Position numbers and translations under genes: made by a program
From: an uncultured Euryhalocaulis sp.
GTDB taxonomy: Bacteria; Pseudomonadota; Alphaproteobacteria; Caulobacterales; Maricaulaceae
NCBI GenBank assembly: GCA_913055605.1
Contig: CAJXKJ010000019.1
Location: 1 to 52,256, forward strand
Direction: 5' to 3'
Length of the DNA: 52,256 nucleotides
In this document: positions 40,297-47,765 of the stretch, in pieces
How positions within the stretch are numbered: the stretch's first letter is position 1
How the letters are laid out: each line of letters starts with the position of its first letter
The notes under the pieces: generated by a model
What the model was told of the DNA's origin: nothing
Database searches by the model: none
The model's input: only the letters and a program-made list of their open reading frames with translations

Positions 40297-42156
40297 ATGA
40301 CGAAATTTGCCGCAGGAGCCGGCTGCGTCGTTGCGTTAGTGAGCTCTGTTGCGCCCGCTTCCGCCCAGCACGCCATGGAGGGGGCGGAGGTCTATGAGAC
40401 CTTCTGCGCCGCCTGCCACGAAACCCCGCCGGACGACGCCACGCCCCCGCGCGCGAGCCTGGAGCAGCTGGACCCCGACGAGATCGTCGCCGCCCTGACC
40501 GAGGGCGTGATGCGCCTGCAGGGCGCGGCGATGAGCGCGGACCAGCATGTCGCCGTCGCCGAATATCTCACCGGCGAAACCGTGGGCGGCGGCCTCGTCA
40601 TGTCGGCGGAGGCGATGTGCGCCAGTCCCGCGCCGATCCCGGCGGACGCGTCCGCCCCCTGGAACGGCTGGGGCCGCACCCCCGCAAATATGCGCTACGC
40701 GCCGGACGCCGGGATCGACGCGGCGTCCATCCCGGACCTGCGCCTGAAATGGGCGTTCGGGATTCCCGGCGCGACCCAGATGCGCGCCCAGCCCGCCGTG
40801 TTCGGCGGCCGGCTCTTTTTCGGCAGCCAGCCGGGCAATGTCTTCTCCATCGACGCCGAGACCGGCTGCGCCCACTGGGTGTTCGCGGCCGGCGGCGGCG
40901 TGCGCACCGCCATCAATGTCGGCCCGGTCGATGTCGAAGACTCCTCCGGACACGCCATCTATTTCAGCGACGCCACCGCGACCGCCTACGCCGTGGACGC
41001 CGAATCCGGCCAGCAGATCTGGTCCGCGAAGATCGACGACCACCCCTCCGCCACCGGCACCGGCGCGCCGACGCTGCATGACGGCGTGCTCTATGTGCCG
41101 ATGACCGGCGTGTCGGAGGAATCCACCGCCTCCAACCCCGATTACGAATGCTGCACCTTCCGCGGCTCGATCACCGCGCTGGACGCCTCCACCGGCGCGG
41201 TCCTGTGGAAGACCTATATGACCGAGGAGCCGCAGCCGCGCGGCACCAGCGACGCCGGCGCGCCGCTCTGGGGCCCCGCCGGCGTCGGAATCTGGAGCGC
41301 GCCCACGATCGACGCGCAGCGCGGCCTGCTCTACGCGGCCACCGGCAACGCCTATGCGGACCCGGAGCCCGGCACGTCGGACTCCGTCGTCGCGCTGGAT
41401 CTGGAGACCGGCGATTTCGTCTGGACCTCCCAGCTCCTGCCCGATGTCTGGATCATGGGCTGCAGCGCCCCGCCCGCCGCCCTCGCCCCGCCGGGCGGCG
41501 CCGAACCGCCGCCCCCGAACGAGAACTGCCCGGACGATGTCGGGCCGGACTATGACTTCTCCGCCTCGCCCCTGCTCGTCACCCTCGCGGACGGTCGGCA
41601 GATCATCGCCGCCACCCAGAAATCCGGCATGGGCTACGGCCTGGACCCGGACGCGGCGGGCGCGGTGCTGTGGCAATATCGCTGGGGCGCCGGCTCCCCG
41701 GTCGGCGGCGTCTGGGGCGCGGCCAGCGACGGCGCGCGAATCTATTTCCCCGTCGCGGACAATTTCTCGCCGGAGGCCGGCGGCCTCCACGCCGTCGACG
41801 CGCTGACCGGCGAACCGCTCTGGGCCGCCCCGCCCCAGCCGCTTCTGTGCGAACCGGCGGGCGCGCCCGGCTGCACGGCGGTCCAGTCCGCCGCCGCCAC
41901 CGCCGTGCCCGGCGCGGTCTTCTCCGGCGCACAGGACGGCGGCATGCGCGCCTATGACGCGCAGACGGGGGCCGTGATCTGGACCTTCGACGCCAATCGC
42001 GAGTTCGACACCGTGAACGGCGTGGAGGCCACGGGCGGCAGTTTCGACGGCCCCGGCCCGGTCGCTGCGAACGGCATGCTCTATGTCACCTCGGGCAACG
42101 CCGGCTTCGTCGGCCGCCCCGGCAATGTCGTGCTGGCCTTCGAGGCCCAGGACTAG
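40297..42156 (+). CDS. Exported cytochrome c / PQQ-type beta-propeller dehydrogenase (PVADH-like)
   Basis: A 619-residue periplasmic quinoprotein. It has a signal peptide (cleavage near ASA-QHA, residue 23), a cytochrome c domain (about 28-95) with CAACH at 37-41, then an eight-bladed propeller (about 120-619) with repeated W-x-x-x-D/A-x-x-G-x-x-x-W docking motifs such as DAETGCAHWVF and DALTGEPLWAA. Adjacent Cys285-Cys286 in YECCTFRG form the vicinal disulfide typical of PQQ enzymes. The cytochrome-first order matches polyvinyl alcohol dehydrogenases. Substrate: an alcohol, not further defined. A GGGAGGA ribosome site supports ATG 40297. It precedes ligA by 23 bases. Confidence 0.88.
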   Translation: MTKFAAGAGCVVALVSSVAPASAQHAMEGAEVYETFCAACHETPPDDATPPRASLEQLDPDEIVAALTEGVMRLQGAAMSADQHVAVAEYLTGETVGGGLVMSAEAMCASPAPIPADASAPWNGWGRTPANMRYAPDAGIDAASIPDLRLKWAFGIPGATQMRAQPAVFGGRLFFGSQPGNVFSIDAETGCAHWVFAAGGGVRTAINVGPVDVEDSSGHAIYFSDATATAYAVDAESGQQIWSAKIDDHPSATGTGAPTLHDGVLYVPMTGVSEESTASNPDYECCTFRGSITALDASTGAVLWKTYMTEEPQPRGTSDAGAPLWGPAGVGIWSAPTIDAQRGLLYAATGNAYADPEPGTSDSVVALDLETGDFVWTSQLLPDVWIMGCSAPPAALAPPGGAEPPPPNENCPDDVGPDYDFSASPLLVTLADGRQIIAATQKSGMGYGLDPDAAGAVLWQYRWGAGSPVGGVWGAASDGARIYFPVADNFSPEAGGLHAVDALTGEPLWAAPPQPLLCEPAGAPGCTAVQSAAATAVPGAVFSGAQDGGMRAYDAQTGAVIWTFDANREFDTVNGVEATGGSFDGPGPVAANGMLYVTSGNAGFVGRPGNVVLAFEAQD

Positions 42157-42179
42157 CGCGTAGCTGCTACACTCCGGCC

Positions 42180-42575
42180 ATGCCCGCCGACGCCACACCG
42201 CCCCTGCAATCCCCCGGCTTCGACCTCGATGAGCCGGGGACCTATCTGTATTCCGGCCGCGCCTCCACACGTGGCTTCCGCCTGAACCGCTTCGCGCTCA
42301 GCCTCACCAAGCCCGCAAACCGCGAAGCCTTCCTGGCGGACGAAGCCGCCTACATGGCCGGCTATGACCTGTCGGAGGACGAAACCGCCCTGGTCCGCGC
42401 GCGCGACTGGACCGGCCTCCTGAAAGCCGGCGGGCACTTGCAGGCGATCCTGAAGCTCGCCGCCACGCTCGGCCTCAATCTCTATCATATCGGCGCCCAC
42501 AACACGGGCACGGACGCCGATTCGCTCTACGCCATGTGCCCGCGCGGGGTCTCCGCCACGCCGGAGCCAGAATAA
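42180..42575 (+). CDS. ligA: Extradiol dioxygenase small subunit (LigA-like)
   Basis: A 131-residue alpha subunit of a type II extradiol dioxygenase of the protocatechuate 4,5-dioxygenase class. Markers are GTYLYSGRASTRGFRLNRFALSLTKPANREAFLADEAAYMAGYDLSEDE and LLKAGGHLQAILKLAATLG. It completes the active site and substrate specificity of the LigB partner, whose gene overlaps by one base (TAATG). No other ring-cleavage pathway genes are next to it, so the natural substrate may not be protocatechuate. Confidence 0.9.
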   Translation: MPADATPPLQSPGFDLDEPGTYLYSGRASTRGFRLNRFALSLTKPANREAFLADEAAYMAGYDLSEDETALVRARDWTGLLKAGGHLQAILKLAATLGLNLYHIGAHNTGTDADSLYAMCPRGVSATPEPE

Positions 42576-43432
42576 TGGCGCGCATCGTCGGCGGCCTCGG
42601 CATCTCGCACACGCCCTCGATGGGCCTGGCCTTCGACGCCGGGATGAAGGGGGAATGGGAGCCGGCCTGGAAGCCCTGGTTCGACGGCACCCGCCCGGTG
42701 AAGGAGTGGCTGGCCGATCTCGCGCCCGACCACATCGTCTGCGTCTATAACGACCACCTGAACCATTTCACCTTCGAGGCCTATCCCACCTTCGCCATCG
42801 GCGTGGCGGACGCCTTCCCCCAGGCCGACGAGGGCTGGGGCCCGCGCCCGGCCGGCGGCCCGCCCTTCCCGCCCGTGCCCGGCGATACCGATTTCGCCTG
42901 GGCCCTGACCGAACATCTGATCCGCACCGAATCCTTCGACCTCACCGTGTGTCAGGAGCTGGCGCTGGACCACGGCGTCTATAGCTGGCTGCCCTATATC
43001 GCCGACGCGCCCTGGCCCGCGCCGATGACGCCCATCGCGGTGAACATGATCCGCCACCCGATCCCGACCGCGCAGCGCCTGCGCGACCTCGGCGCCGCGA
43101 TCCGCCGCGCGGTGGAAAATCTGGAATCGGACGCCCGCGTCCTGGTCATCGCCACCGGCGGCATGAGCCACCAGATCAGTGGCACGCGCTTCGGCATCGC
43201 GAACGAGGATCTGGACCGGTATTTCCTCGCCAACCTGAAAGACAACATGCCGGCTCTGGTCGACCTGCCCCAGACCGAATGGATGCGCCTCGGCGGAACC
43301 GAGGCCGCCGAACTCGGCATCTGGTTCGCCATGCGCGCCGCGCTCAGCGACCGCATCGACGAAATCTACCGCTACCAGGTCTTCCCCAAGATCACCGGCT
43401 GCGGCGTCATCGCCTTCCAGGAGCCGTCCTGA
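42575..43432 (+). CDS. ligB: Extradiol dioxygenase catalytic subunit (LigB-like)
   Basis: A 285-residue non-haem Fe(II) dioxygenase subunit that opens catechol-type rings between carbons 4 and 5. The expected iron ligands are kept: His12 (ISHTPSM), His61 (VYNDHLNHF) and Glu243 (GGTEAAELGIW). The catalytic base is also kept, His199 in GGMSHQ. The order and spacing match Sphingobium LigB. The unit is complete and should be active, but the aromatic substrate cannot be fixed from sequence. It ends three bases before repeat copy C. Confidence 0.92.
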   Translation: MARIVGGLGISHTPSMGLAFDAGMKGEWEPAWKPWFDGTRPVKEWLADLAPDHIVCVYNDHLNHFTFEAYPTFAIGVADAFPQADEGWGPRPAGGPPFPPVPGDTDFAWALTEHLIRTESFDLTVCQELALDHGVYSWLPYIADAPWPAPMTPIAVNMIRHPIPTAQRLRDLGAAIRRAVENLESDARVLVIATGGMSHQISGTRFGIANEDLDRYFLANLKDNMPALVDLPQTEWMRLGGTEAAELGIWFAMRAALSDRIDEIYRYQVFPKITGCGVIAFQEPS

Positions 43433-43434
43433 CT

Positions 43435-43512
43435 CCCCTCTCCCCTCGAGGGAGAGGGGTAATCGGCCCAGAAACGCGGAACGCGTTTCGTCGGCCGATG
43501 GGGTGAGGGGGC
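43435..43512 (+). repeat. Palindromic dispersed repeat, copy C (long form)
   Basis: Hairpin 1: CCCCTCTCCC (43435-43444) / GGGAGAGGGG (43450-43459). Hairpin 2: ATCGGCC (43462-43468) / GGCCGAT (43493-43499), holding GAAACGCG (43471-43478) / CGCGTTTC (43482-43489) with a GAA loop. The tail ends at 43512. It lies between the convergent ligB and L,D-transpeptidase stops. Compared with copy D, position 43475 is C where D has T, and 43485 is G where D has A: a compensatory pair. Confidence 0.88.
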
Positions 43513-43546
43513 GCACCGCCCATCGCTCTCACTCCCAAGCCGAAAA

Positions 43547-44104
43547 TCACGCCCCCGAAATCTCGATCACATCCCCCGGCTTCAGCGCCGCGGCCAGCGC
43601 GCGCAGATCCGCCTTGGGCAGCGCCACGCACCCCGCCGTCGTGCGCAGGCCCCCGTCCTCCGCCGGCAAGGCGCAATGCACGAAGATCGCGCTGCCCCGC
43701 CCCGGAACCGGCGGGTCGTCATTATGGCCGATCACCAGGACGATGTCGTACAGCCCGTCCTCCCGCCACATCTCTTCGCGCGAGCCCGCGTGGGGCAATT
43801 TCACCGGCCGGTTATAGGTGTCCGGATGCGCGGGGTCGTCGCACCAGCCGTCGTCCCGCGCGATGGCGCTGACCGGCAGGCCGCTCACCGGCGCCGCCTC
43901 CCGCTCCGGCTGGTACAGAACGGACCGGAAAACATAGGTCCCCGCCGGCGTCGCCCCGTCGCCCTCGCGCTTGTCGGCTTCCGGCACAACGCCCGACCGG
44001 CCGAGCGCGCAGGGCGCCGAACTGGTCACGCCGTATCCGTCCGCCCCGTTCGTATTGGGCGGCCCGTCCCAGCTGATCTTTCCGCCGCTCACGCGCACGA
44101 TCAT
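43547..44104 (-). CDS. Small L,D-transpeptidase-fold (YkuD) protein without signal peptide
   Basis: A 185-residue YkuD-fold protein. The catalytic region reads VLVIGHNDDPPVPGRGSAIFVHCALP, then TTAGCVALPKADLRAL, with His in FVHC and Cys in TAGC. Upstream, GDGATPAGTYVFRSVLY and YNRPVKLPHAGSREEM follow the YkuD/L,D-transpeptidase pattern of proteins annotated YkuD family. No signal peptide is seen at the chosen ATG (44102-44104), so it may act in the cytoplasm or be exported by another route. This is the second L,D-transpeptidase-type gene in the window. Confidence 0.85.
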   Translation of the reverse strand: MIVRVSGGKISWDGPPNTNGADGYGVTSSAPCALGRSGVVPEADKREGDGATPAGTYVFRSVLYQPEREAAPVSGLPVSAIARDDGWCDDPAHPDTYNRPVKLPHAGSREEMWREDGLYDIVLVIGHNDDPPVPGRGSAIFVHCALPAEDGGLRTTAGCVALPKADLRALAAALKPGDVIEISGA

Positions 44105-44171
44105 GTGACAGCCTCCGCCCGCCCGTTCTGGCCCGTCGACTTCGTCCCGGCCCGGCGGCAATATCGCCGCG

Positions 44172-44858
44172 ATGCCCAGACGTAAAACCATTCTCATTGT
44201 CGACGACGATCCCGACCTGCGCGAGGCCCTGGCCGAACAATTCCAGGAAGGCGAGGAGTTCGGGGTGCTGGAGGCCGCGGACGCCGCCTCCGCCTGCAAG
44301 GCCGCCACCGCCGGCGGCGTCGACGCCATCATCCTGGACGTGAACCTGCCGGACATGGACGGCCGCGCCGCCTGCCGCACCATGCGCGACGGCGGCCTGT
44401 CCATCCCGATCATCATGCTCACCGGCCAGACCGCGGACGCCGACCAGATCGACGGACTGGAGGCCGGCGCCAACGACTATGTCGCCAAGCCGTTCAAGTT
44501 CGACGTCCTGCTCGCCCGCCTGCGCGCCCATCTGCGCAGCCATGAAAAGTCGGAGGAAGCGGTCTTCGCCGTCGGCCCCTACGAATTCCGCCCGGCGCAG
44601 AAGCTTCTGGTCACCGGCGACGACCGCAAGGTCCGCCTGACCGAGAAGGAAACCAATATCCTGAAATATCTCTACCGCGCCGGCCCCGTCGCCGTCCCGC
44701 GGGAGGAGCTGCTGCACGAAGTCTGGGGCTACAACGCCGGCGTCACCACCCACACCCTGGAAACCCACGTCTACCGCCTGCGCCAGAAAATCGAACCCGA
44801 CCCCGCCAACGCGCGCCTGCTGATTACGGAGCAGGGCGGGTATCGGCTGGCGCCTTAG
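44172..44858 (+). CDS. OmpR-family response regulator (CenR-like)
   Basis: A 228-residue two-component regulator. The receiver has ILIVDDDPDL (acidic pair), phosphoacceptor Asp in AIILDVNLPDMDG, Thr in MLTGQT and Lys in DYVAKPFKFDVLLARLRAHL. The winged-helix output domain begins at about 140 and includes RLTEKETNILKYLYRAG, EVWGYNAGVTTHTLETHVYRLRQKIE and LITEQGGYRLAP. The sequence closely resembles the CenR type of alphaproteobacteria, an essential regulator of the cell envelope in Caulobacter, as far as I recall. The gene is divergent from the YkuD protein and overlaps the convergent Abi gene by 4 bases. No kinase gene is adjacent. Confidence 0.9.
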   Translation: MPRRKTILIVDDDPDLREALAEQFQEGEEFGVLEAADAASACKAATAGGVDAIILDVNLPDMDGRAACRTMRDGGLSIPIIMLTGQTADADQIDGLEAGANDYVAKPFKFDVLLARLRAHLRSHEKSEEAVFAVGPYEFRPAQKLLVTGDDRKVRLTEKETNILKYLYRAGPVAVPREELLHEVWGYNAGVTTHTLETHVYRLRQKIEPDPANARLLITEQGGYRLAP

Positions 44859-45646
44859 GGTTGCTCATAACGCCCAGCCTCGACAGCACGAATGAAGATC
44901 AAAGCAGCGCTCACGGTATCGAACACATAACGTGCTTCGGCTGGCTCCAAGATTGGATTGTCGTGCGCTAGAGAATTGTCGTTTCGAACTAAATTGAATT
45001 TTTCAAATAGCTGGATCGCACCCTTGAGCGCGTAATCCGTAAAGGGGGTAAGGGTGCGCTCCTGATTGAGTGCGTTGCGGTATCTGCCCATTCGAGCGTG
45101 CAAGGCTTCACCTTTGTCGCACTCCAAACCCCTCACCTCGAGCAGGTGAGCAAATTTTTTCATGCAATATGTGTGAAGGTGGTCCATCGCCACCTCAGGT
45201 TTATTCACTTGAAGTGAGCGCTCAATGTCCGCGATGAGTTCACTAAGGGTACGGTCGGCCGAATACCGCTCCAGCGCGTCGGGTGAAGGGGTCTCTGCCG
45301 TTCCATCTATTTTTCGAATTATGTTTAGGAACGACAGCTTCGTGCCGTCTTCGCCTTCCGGCGACGCGTCACCCGCTCGCGCGATCAACACTTCTCGGCG
45401 ATCCCACAGCGTACGAAGAACCCGCGCTGCGGTTCTAGCATCTGTTTTTTCAAGAAGGCAGATCAGCCTATTACGCTTTGATGTGCCTCGTTCTTGGTAA
45501 CGCTCATCACCGATGTCGATTCCAAATTCATCTTCGAAGAATTCGGCTATTGTACGATCCGAAAAGTCCAATACGTAACCGCGACCGTATGGAAAAGATA
45601 CGGCGTCTTCAATATATCTGATGTCCGACCTAGATAATTTAACCAC
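44855..45646 (-). CDS. Abortive-infection-type protein with HEPN-like C-terminus (Abi_C-like, tentative)
   Basis: A 263-residue soluble protein. The N-terminal part (1-90: DIRYIEDAVSFPYGRGYVLDFSDRTIAEFF and ERGTSKRNRLICLLE) resembles the effector-side N-terminal domains of Abi proteins. The C-terminal part is Abi_C/HEPN-like, with FEKFNLVRNDNSLAHDNPILEPAEARYV; Arg221-Asn222...His228 fits the R-x6-H HEPN motif. The start is a GTG (45644-45646). The DNA is clearly AT-richer than its neighbours (about 42% GC in one sampled line), which points to transfer. An RNase or growth-arrest role in phage defence is inference. No antitoxin or partner is adjacent. Confidence 0.65.
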   Translation of the reverse strand: MVKLSRSDIRYIEDAVSFPYGRGYVLDFSDRTIAEFFEDEFGIDIGDERYQERGTSKRNRLICLLEKTDARTAARVLRTLWDRREVLIARAGDASPEGEDGTKLSFLNIIRKIDGTAETPSPDALERYSADRTLSELIADIERSLQVNKPEVAMDHLHTYCMKKFAHLLEVRGLECDKGEALHARMGRYRNALNQERTLTPFTDYALKGAIQLFEKFNLVRNDNSLAHDNPILEPAEARYVFDTVSAALIFIRAVEAGRYEQP

Positions 45647-45752
45647 GCGCCACTTCGAGCAGGTCTTACATACTACTTAGGCTTCCGCGTCACCCCCCAC
45701 TTAGCTAATAAGCGGTGTCATGAGCTAACATTCGGGTTATTACGCAACGCAT
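45647..45752. other. AT-rich spacer upstream of the Abi-like gene
   Basis: An AT-rich, non-coding stretch containing CTTAGCTAATAAG and CATGAGCTAACATTC. It probably holds the promoter of the minus-strand Abi-like gene and is bounded on the right by repeat copy D. Confidence 0.4.
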
Positions 45753-45830
45753 CCCCTCTCCCCTAGTGGGAGAGGGGTAATCGGCCCAGAAATGCGGAAC
45801 GCATTTCGTCGGCCGATGGGGTGAGGGGGC
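45753..45830 (+). repeat. Palindromic dispersed repeat, copy D (long form)
   Basis: Hairpin 1: CCCCTCTCCC (45753-45762) / GGGAGAGGGG (45768-45777). Hairpin 2: ATCGGCC (45780-45786) / GGCCGAT (45811-45817), holding GAAATGCG (45789-45796) / CGCATTTC (45800-45807). The tail ends at 45830, next to the stop of the DUF559 gene. Apart from the hairpin-1 loop and the single covarying base pair, it is nearly identical to copy C. Confidence 0.88.
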
Positions 45831-46223
45831 TCACCGCACCAAACCAGCCTCCACCGCCTCACGAATCCGCGCCAGCACCCCGGCCTCGTCCTTCCAAACC
45901 TCGTCATTCGCAATCCGCAGCACCCGAAATCCGTTCGCCCGCAGCCAGTCGTCCCGCCGCCGGTCCTGCGCCTGCCCCTCCGGCGTATCGTGATGGGGAC
46001 CGTCGAACTCCACCACCAGCTTCGCGCCGTGATGGACGAAATCCGCCACATACGGCCCGATCGGCGCCTGCCGCCGGAACTTCCCCTCGATCCCCTCCAG
46101 CTTTCGCAGGGCCGCCCACATCCGGCGTTCGGTGGCGCTCATGTCGGCGCGCAGCCGTTTGGCCGCCGCGTTGGCGTGGCCGAAATCGCCCTGCCGTTCG
46201 CCTGGCGGCCGCCGCGCGCCCAT
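45831..46223 (-). CDS. DUF559 endonuclease-like protein
   Basis: A 130-residue protein of the DUF559/VSR-like nuclease fold. The core is KRLRADMSATERRMWAALRKLEGIEGKFRRQAPIGPYVADFVHHGAKLVVEFDGPHHDTPEGQAQDRRRDDWLRANGFRVLRI. The PD-(D/E)xK-type pattern VADF...LVVEFDGPHH places the metal ligands at Asp and Glu. These proteins are common in proteobacteria, often near repair or mobile genes, with unknown targets. It is bracketed by repeat copies D and E in opposite orientation and touches D at its stop. Confidence 0.88.
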   Translation of the reverse strand: MGARRPPGERQGDFGHANAAAKRLRADMSATERRMWAALRKLEGIEGKFRRQAPIGPYVADFVHHGAKLVVEFDGPHHDTPEGQAQDRRRDDWLRANGFRVLRIANDEVWKDEAGVLARIREAVEAGLVR

Positions 46224-46227
46224 CTAA

Positions 46228-46268
46228 GCCCCCTCACCCCTGGCCCCTCTCCCACAAGGGGAGAGGGG
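46228..46268 (-). repeat. Palindromic dispersed repeat, copy E (short form, inverted)
   Basis: On the plus strand it reads GCCCCCTCACCCC (46228-46240), CCCCTCTCCC (46244-46253), a 5-base loop, and GGGAGAGGGG (46259-46268). This is copy A in reverse orientation, without hairpin 2. It lies between the DUF559 start and the xth stop. Confidence 0.85.
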
Positions 46269-46273
46269 GAAAC

Positions 46274-47089
46274 TTAAACCGCCAGCTTCACCACCACCGG
46301 CACGTGATCGCTCGGCTTCTCCCCATCCCGGTAATCCTCCCAGAACCGGATCGCGTCCCGCCCCCCGGCCGTCGCCGCCGCCTTCAAAGGCTGGCTCACC
46401 CAGATATGGTCCAGCCGCCGCCCGCGGTTTGATTTGCGCCAGTCACGGTTGCGGTAGGACCACCAGCTATAGAGCTTCTCCGGCTCGGGGATCAGCTCCC
46501 GCGCCACGTCCACGAAGTCATAGCTGGCCAGCAGCTTCGCCATCCGCTCGGTCTCCGGCGGGGTGTGGCTGACCACCTTGAGCAGTTGCTTGTGCGACCA
46601 GACGTCGTGCTCGTGCGGGGCGACGTTGAAGTCCCCGGCGATCAGCATCTTCTCTTCGCCCTGGGCTTTCCGCCCGGCGAAATAGGCCGTCATCTCGTCC
46701 AGGAAGTGCAGCTTGTGGGCGAATTTGTCGTTCGCCTCCGGGTCCGGAATGTCGCCGCCCGCCGGCACGTAGAAATTGTGGAATTCGATCCCGGCGATCT
46801 TCGCCGCGGCGTGCCGCGCATGCCCCTCGCGGCAGAAGCCGTGCCCGTCCAGCGGCTCCATCGGCAGGCGGGACGCGATCGCCACGCCGTGCCACCCCTT
46901 CTGCCCGCAGATGTGCAGATGCTCGTATCCCATCTGGCGCAGCGCCTTTTCCGGGAACTGGTCGTTCTGGCACTTGATCTCCTGCAGCATCAGCACGTCG
47001 GGCGCGGCCTCCTCGGCGAAGCGCGCGACATTGGGATGGCGCAGGCGGACGGAATTGATGTTCCAGGTGGCGACGGTGAGAACGGACAT
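46274..47089 (-). CDS. xth: Exodeoxyribonuclease III (AP endonuclease)
   Basis: Base-excision repair enzyme that cuts DNA 5' to abasic sites. The 271-residue protein has MSVLTVATWNINSVRLRHPNVARF, the metal-binding Glu in MLQEIKCQNDQFP, the LIAGDFNVAPHEHDVW block (Asp/Asn), and the C-terminal SDHVPVVVKL with the catalytic Asp-His. Length is typical of the ExoIII (XthA) family. A GAGGCCC ribosome site precedes the ATG. It is followed by the repeat-bracketed DUF559 gene and preceded divergently by the KTSC gene. Confidence 0.95.
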   Translation of the reverse strand: MSVLTVATWNINSVRLRHPNVARFAEEAAPDVLMLQEIKCQNDQFPEKALRQMGYEHLHICGQKGWHGVAIASRLPMEPLDGHGFCREGHARHAAAKIAGIEFHNFYVPAGGDIPDPEANDKFAHKLHFLDEMTAYFAGRKAQGEEKMLIAGDFNVAPHEHDVWSHKQLLKVVSHTPPETERMAKLLASYDFVDVARELIPEPEKLYSWWSYRNRDWRKSNRGRRLDHIWVSQPLKAAATAGGRDAIRFWEDYRDGEKPSDHVPVVVKLAV

Positions 47090-47161
47090 GGGGCCTCGTG
47101 CGTTTAGCTGTCCGCGCGCTTACCCGATCCCCGCGCGCGCTGCAAAAAAGCGGACTTTTCG

Positions 47162-47392
47162 ATGCCCTCGTCCGTCATCGCCGGTTTCGATTATGACCAG
47201 GCCACCGCCGTGCTCACCGTGATGTTCGTCTCGGGCCGCGCCTATCGCTATTTCGCCGTTCCCTCGTCGGAGGCCGCGGGCCTGCGCCGCGCGATGTCCA
47301 AGGGCGCCTATTTCAACGCCCGGATCCGCGACCGCTATCCGTGCCAGGAAGCCAATCCCGATGCGCTGGAGATCGGCGAGCGCACGGCCTGA
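47162..47392 (+). CDS. KTSC-domain protein
   Basis: A 76-residue protein consisting almost entirely of a KTSC domain: SSVIAGFDYDQATAVLTVMFVSGRAYRYFAVPSSEAAGLRRAMSKGAYFNARIRDRYPCQ. KTSC is found at the C-terminus of lysyl-tRNA synthetases and as a stand-alone domain, with roles that may involve RNA; the function here is unknown. The start is 72 bases from the divergent xth start, and a hairpin follows the stop. Confidence 0.92.
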   Translation: MPSSVIAGFDYDQATAVLTVMFVSGRAYRYFAVPSSEAAGLRRAMSKGAYFNARIRDRYPCQEANPDALEIGERTA

Positions 47393-47765
47393 AAACCGGA
47401 AAATACAGAGCCCCGGAAAGACGAAGCGCCCGGCTCCGCGTTCGGAACCGGGCGCTCGCTGTTCCGCCCCTGAAAGCGCGGGGAGGGGAACTCCGCGCTA
47501 CAGGCCGCCGGCGCCAGTTCCGTCAGGGGGACGATACGGACAGGCGGCGGCCCGGGCAGTCGTGACATTAGAACCACAATCCCGGGAAAATCCAAGTTAA
47601 ATTTCAGAAACAGCTTGAGTGTTGCGTCCGCACAACAGGCGTTGCGGCGCACAATGCCGAATCATCGAAGCCCTTGATAACCCGGCCGATCCCCGTGTTC
47701 CCGCGCGCGGAGCCGGGCGCCGCCCATGCGCCACACCTGCGGAAACCTGCCGAAAAAGCTGCGCT
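47393..47765. other. Intergenic region between KTSC gene and lolA
   Basis: A 373-base gap between convergent stops with no gene that I can support. It holds the hairpin at 47426-47455, then GC-rich spacer and an AT-rich patch near 47570-47640 (AAATCCAAGTTAAATTTCAGAAACAG, described only by position here). No repeat copy is present. Confidence 0.45.
47426..47455 (+). terminator. Hairpin after the KTSC gene
   Basis: GCGCCCGG (47426-47433) / CCGGGCGC (47448-47455) with a 14-base loop, 33 bases after the KTSC stop. The stem could terminate transcription, but there is no T-run after it, so confidence is modest. Confidence 0.4.

Noticed and set aside
47393-47765. A small gene in the KTSC-lolA gap
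   Set aside because: Reading frames there lack a ribosome site, protein-like composition or a recognisable product.
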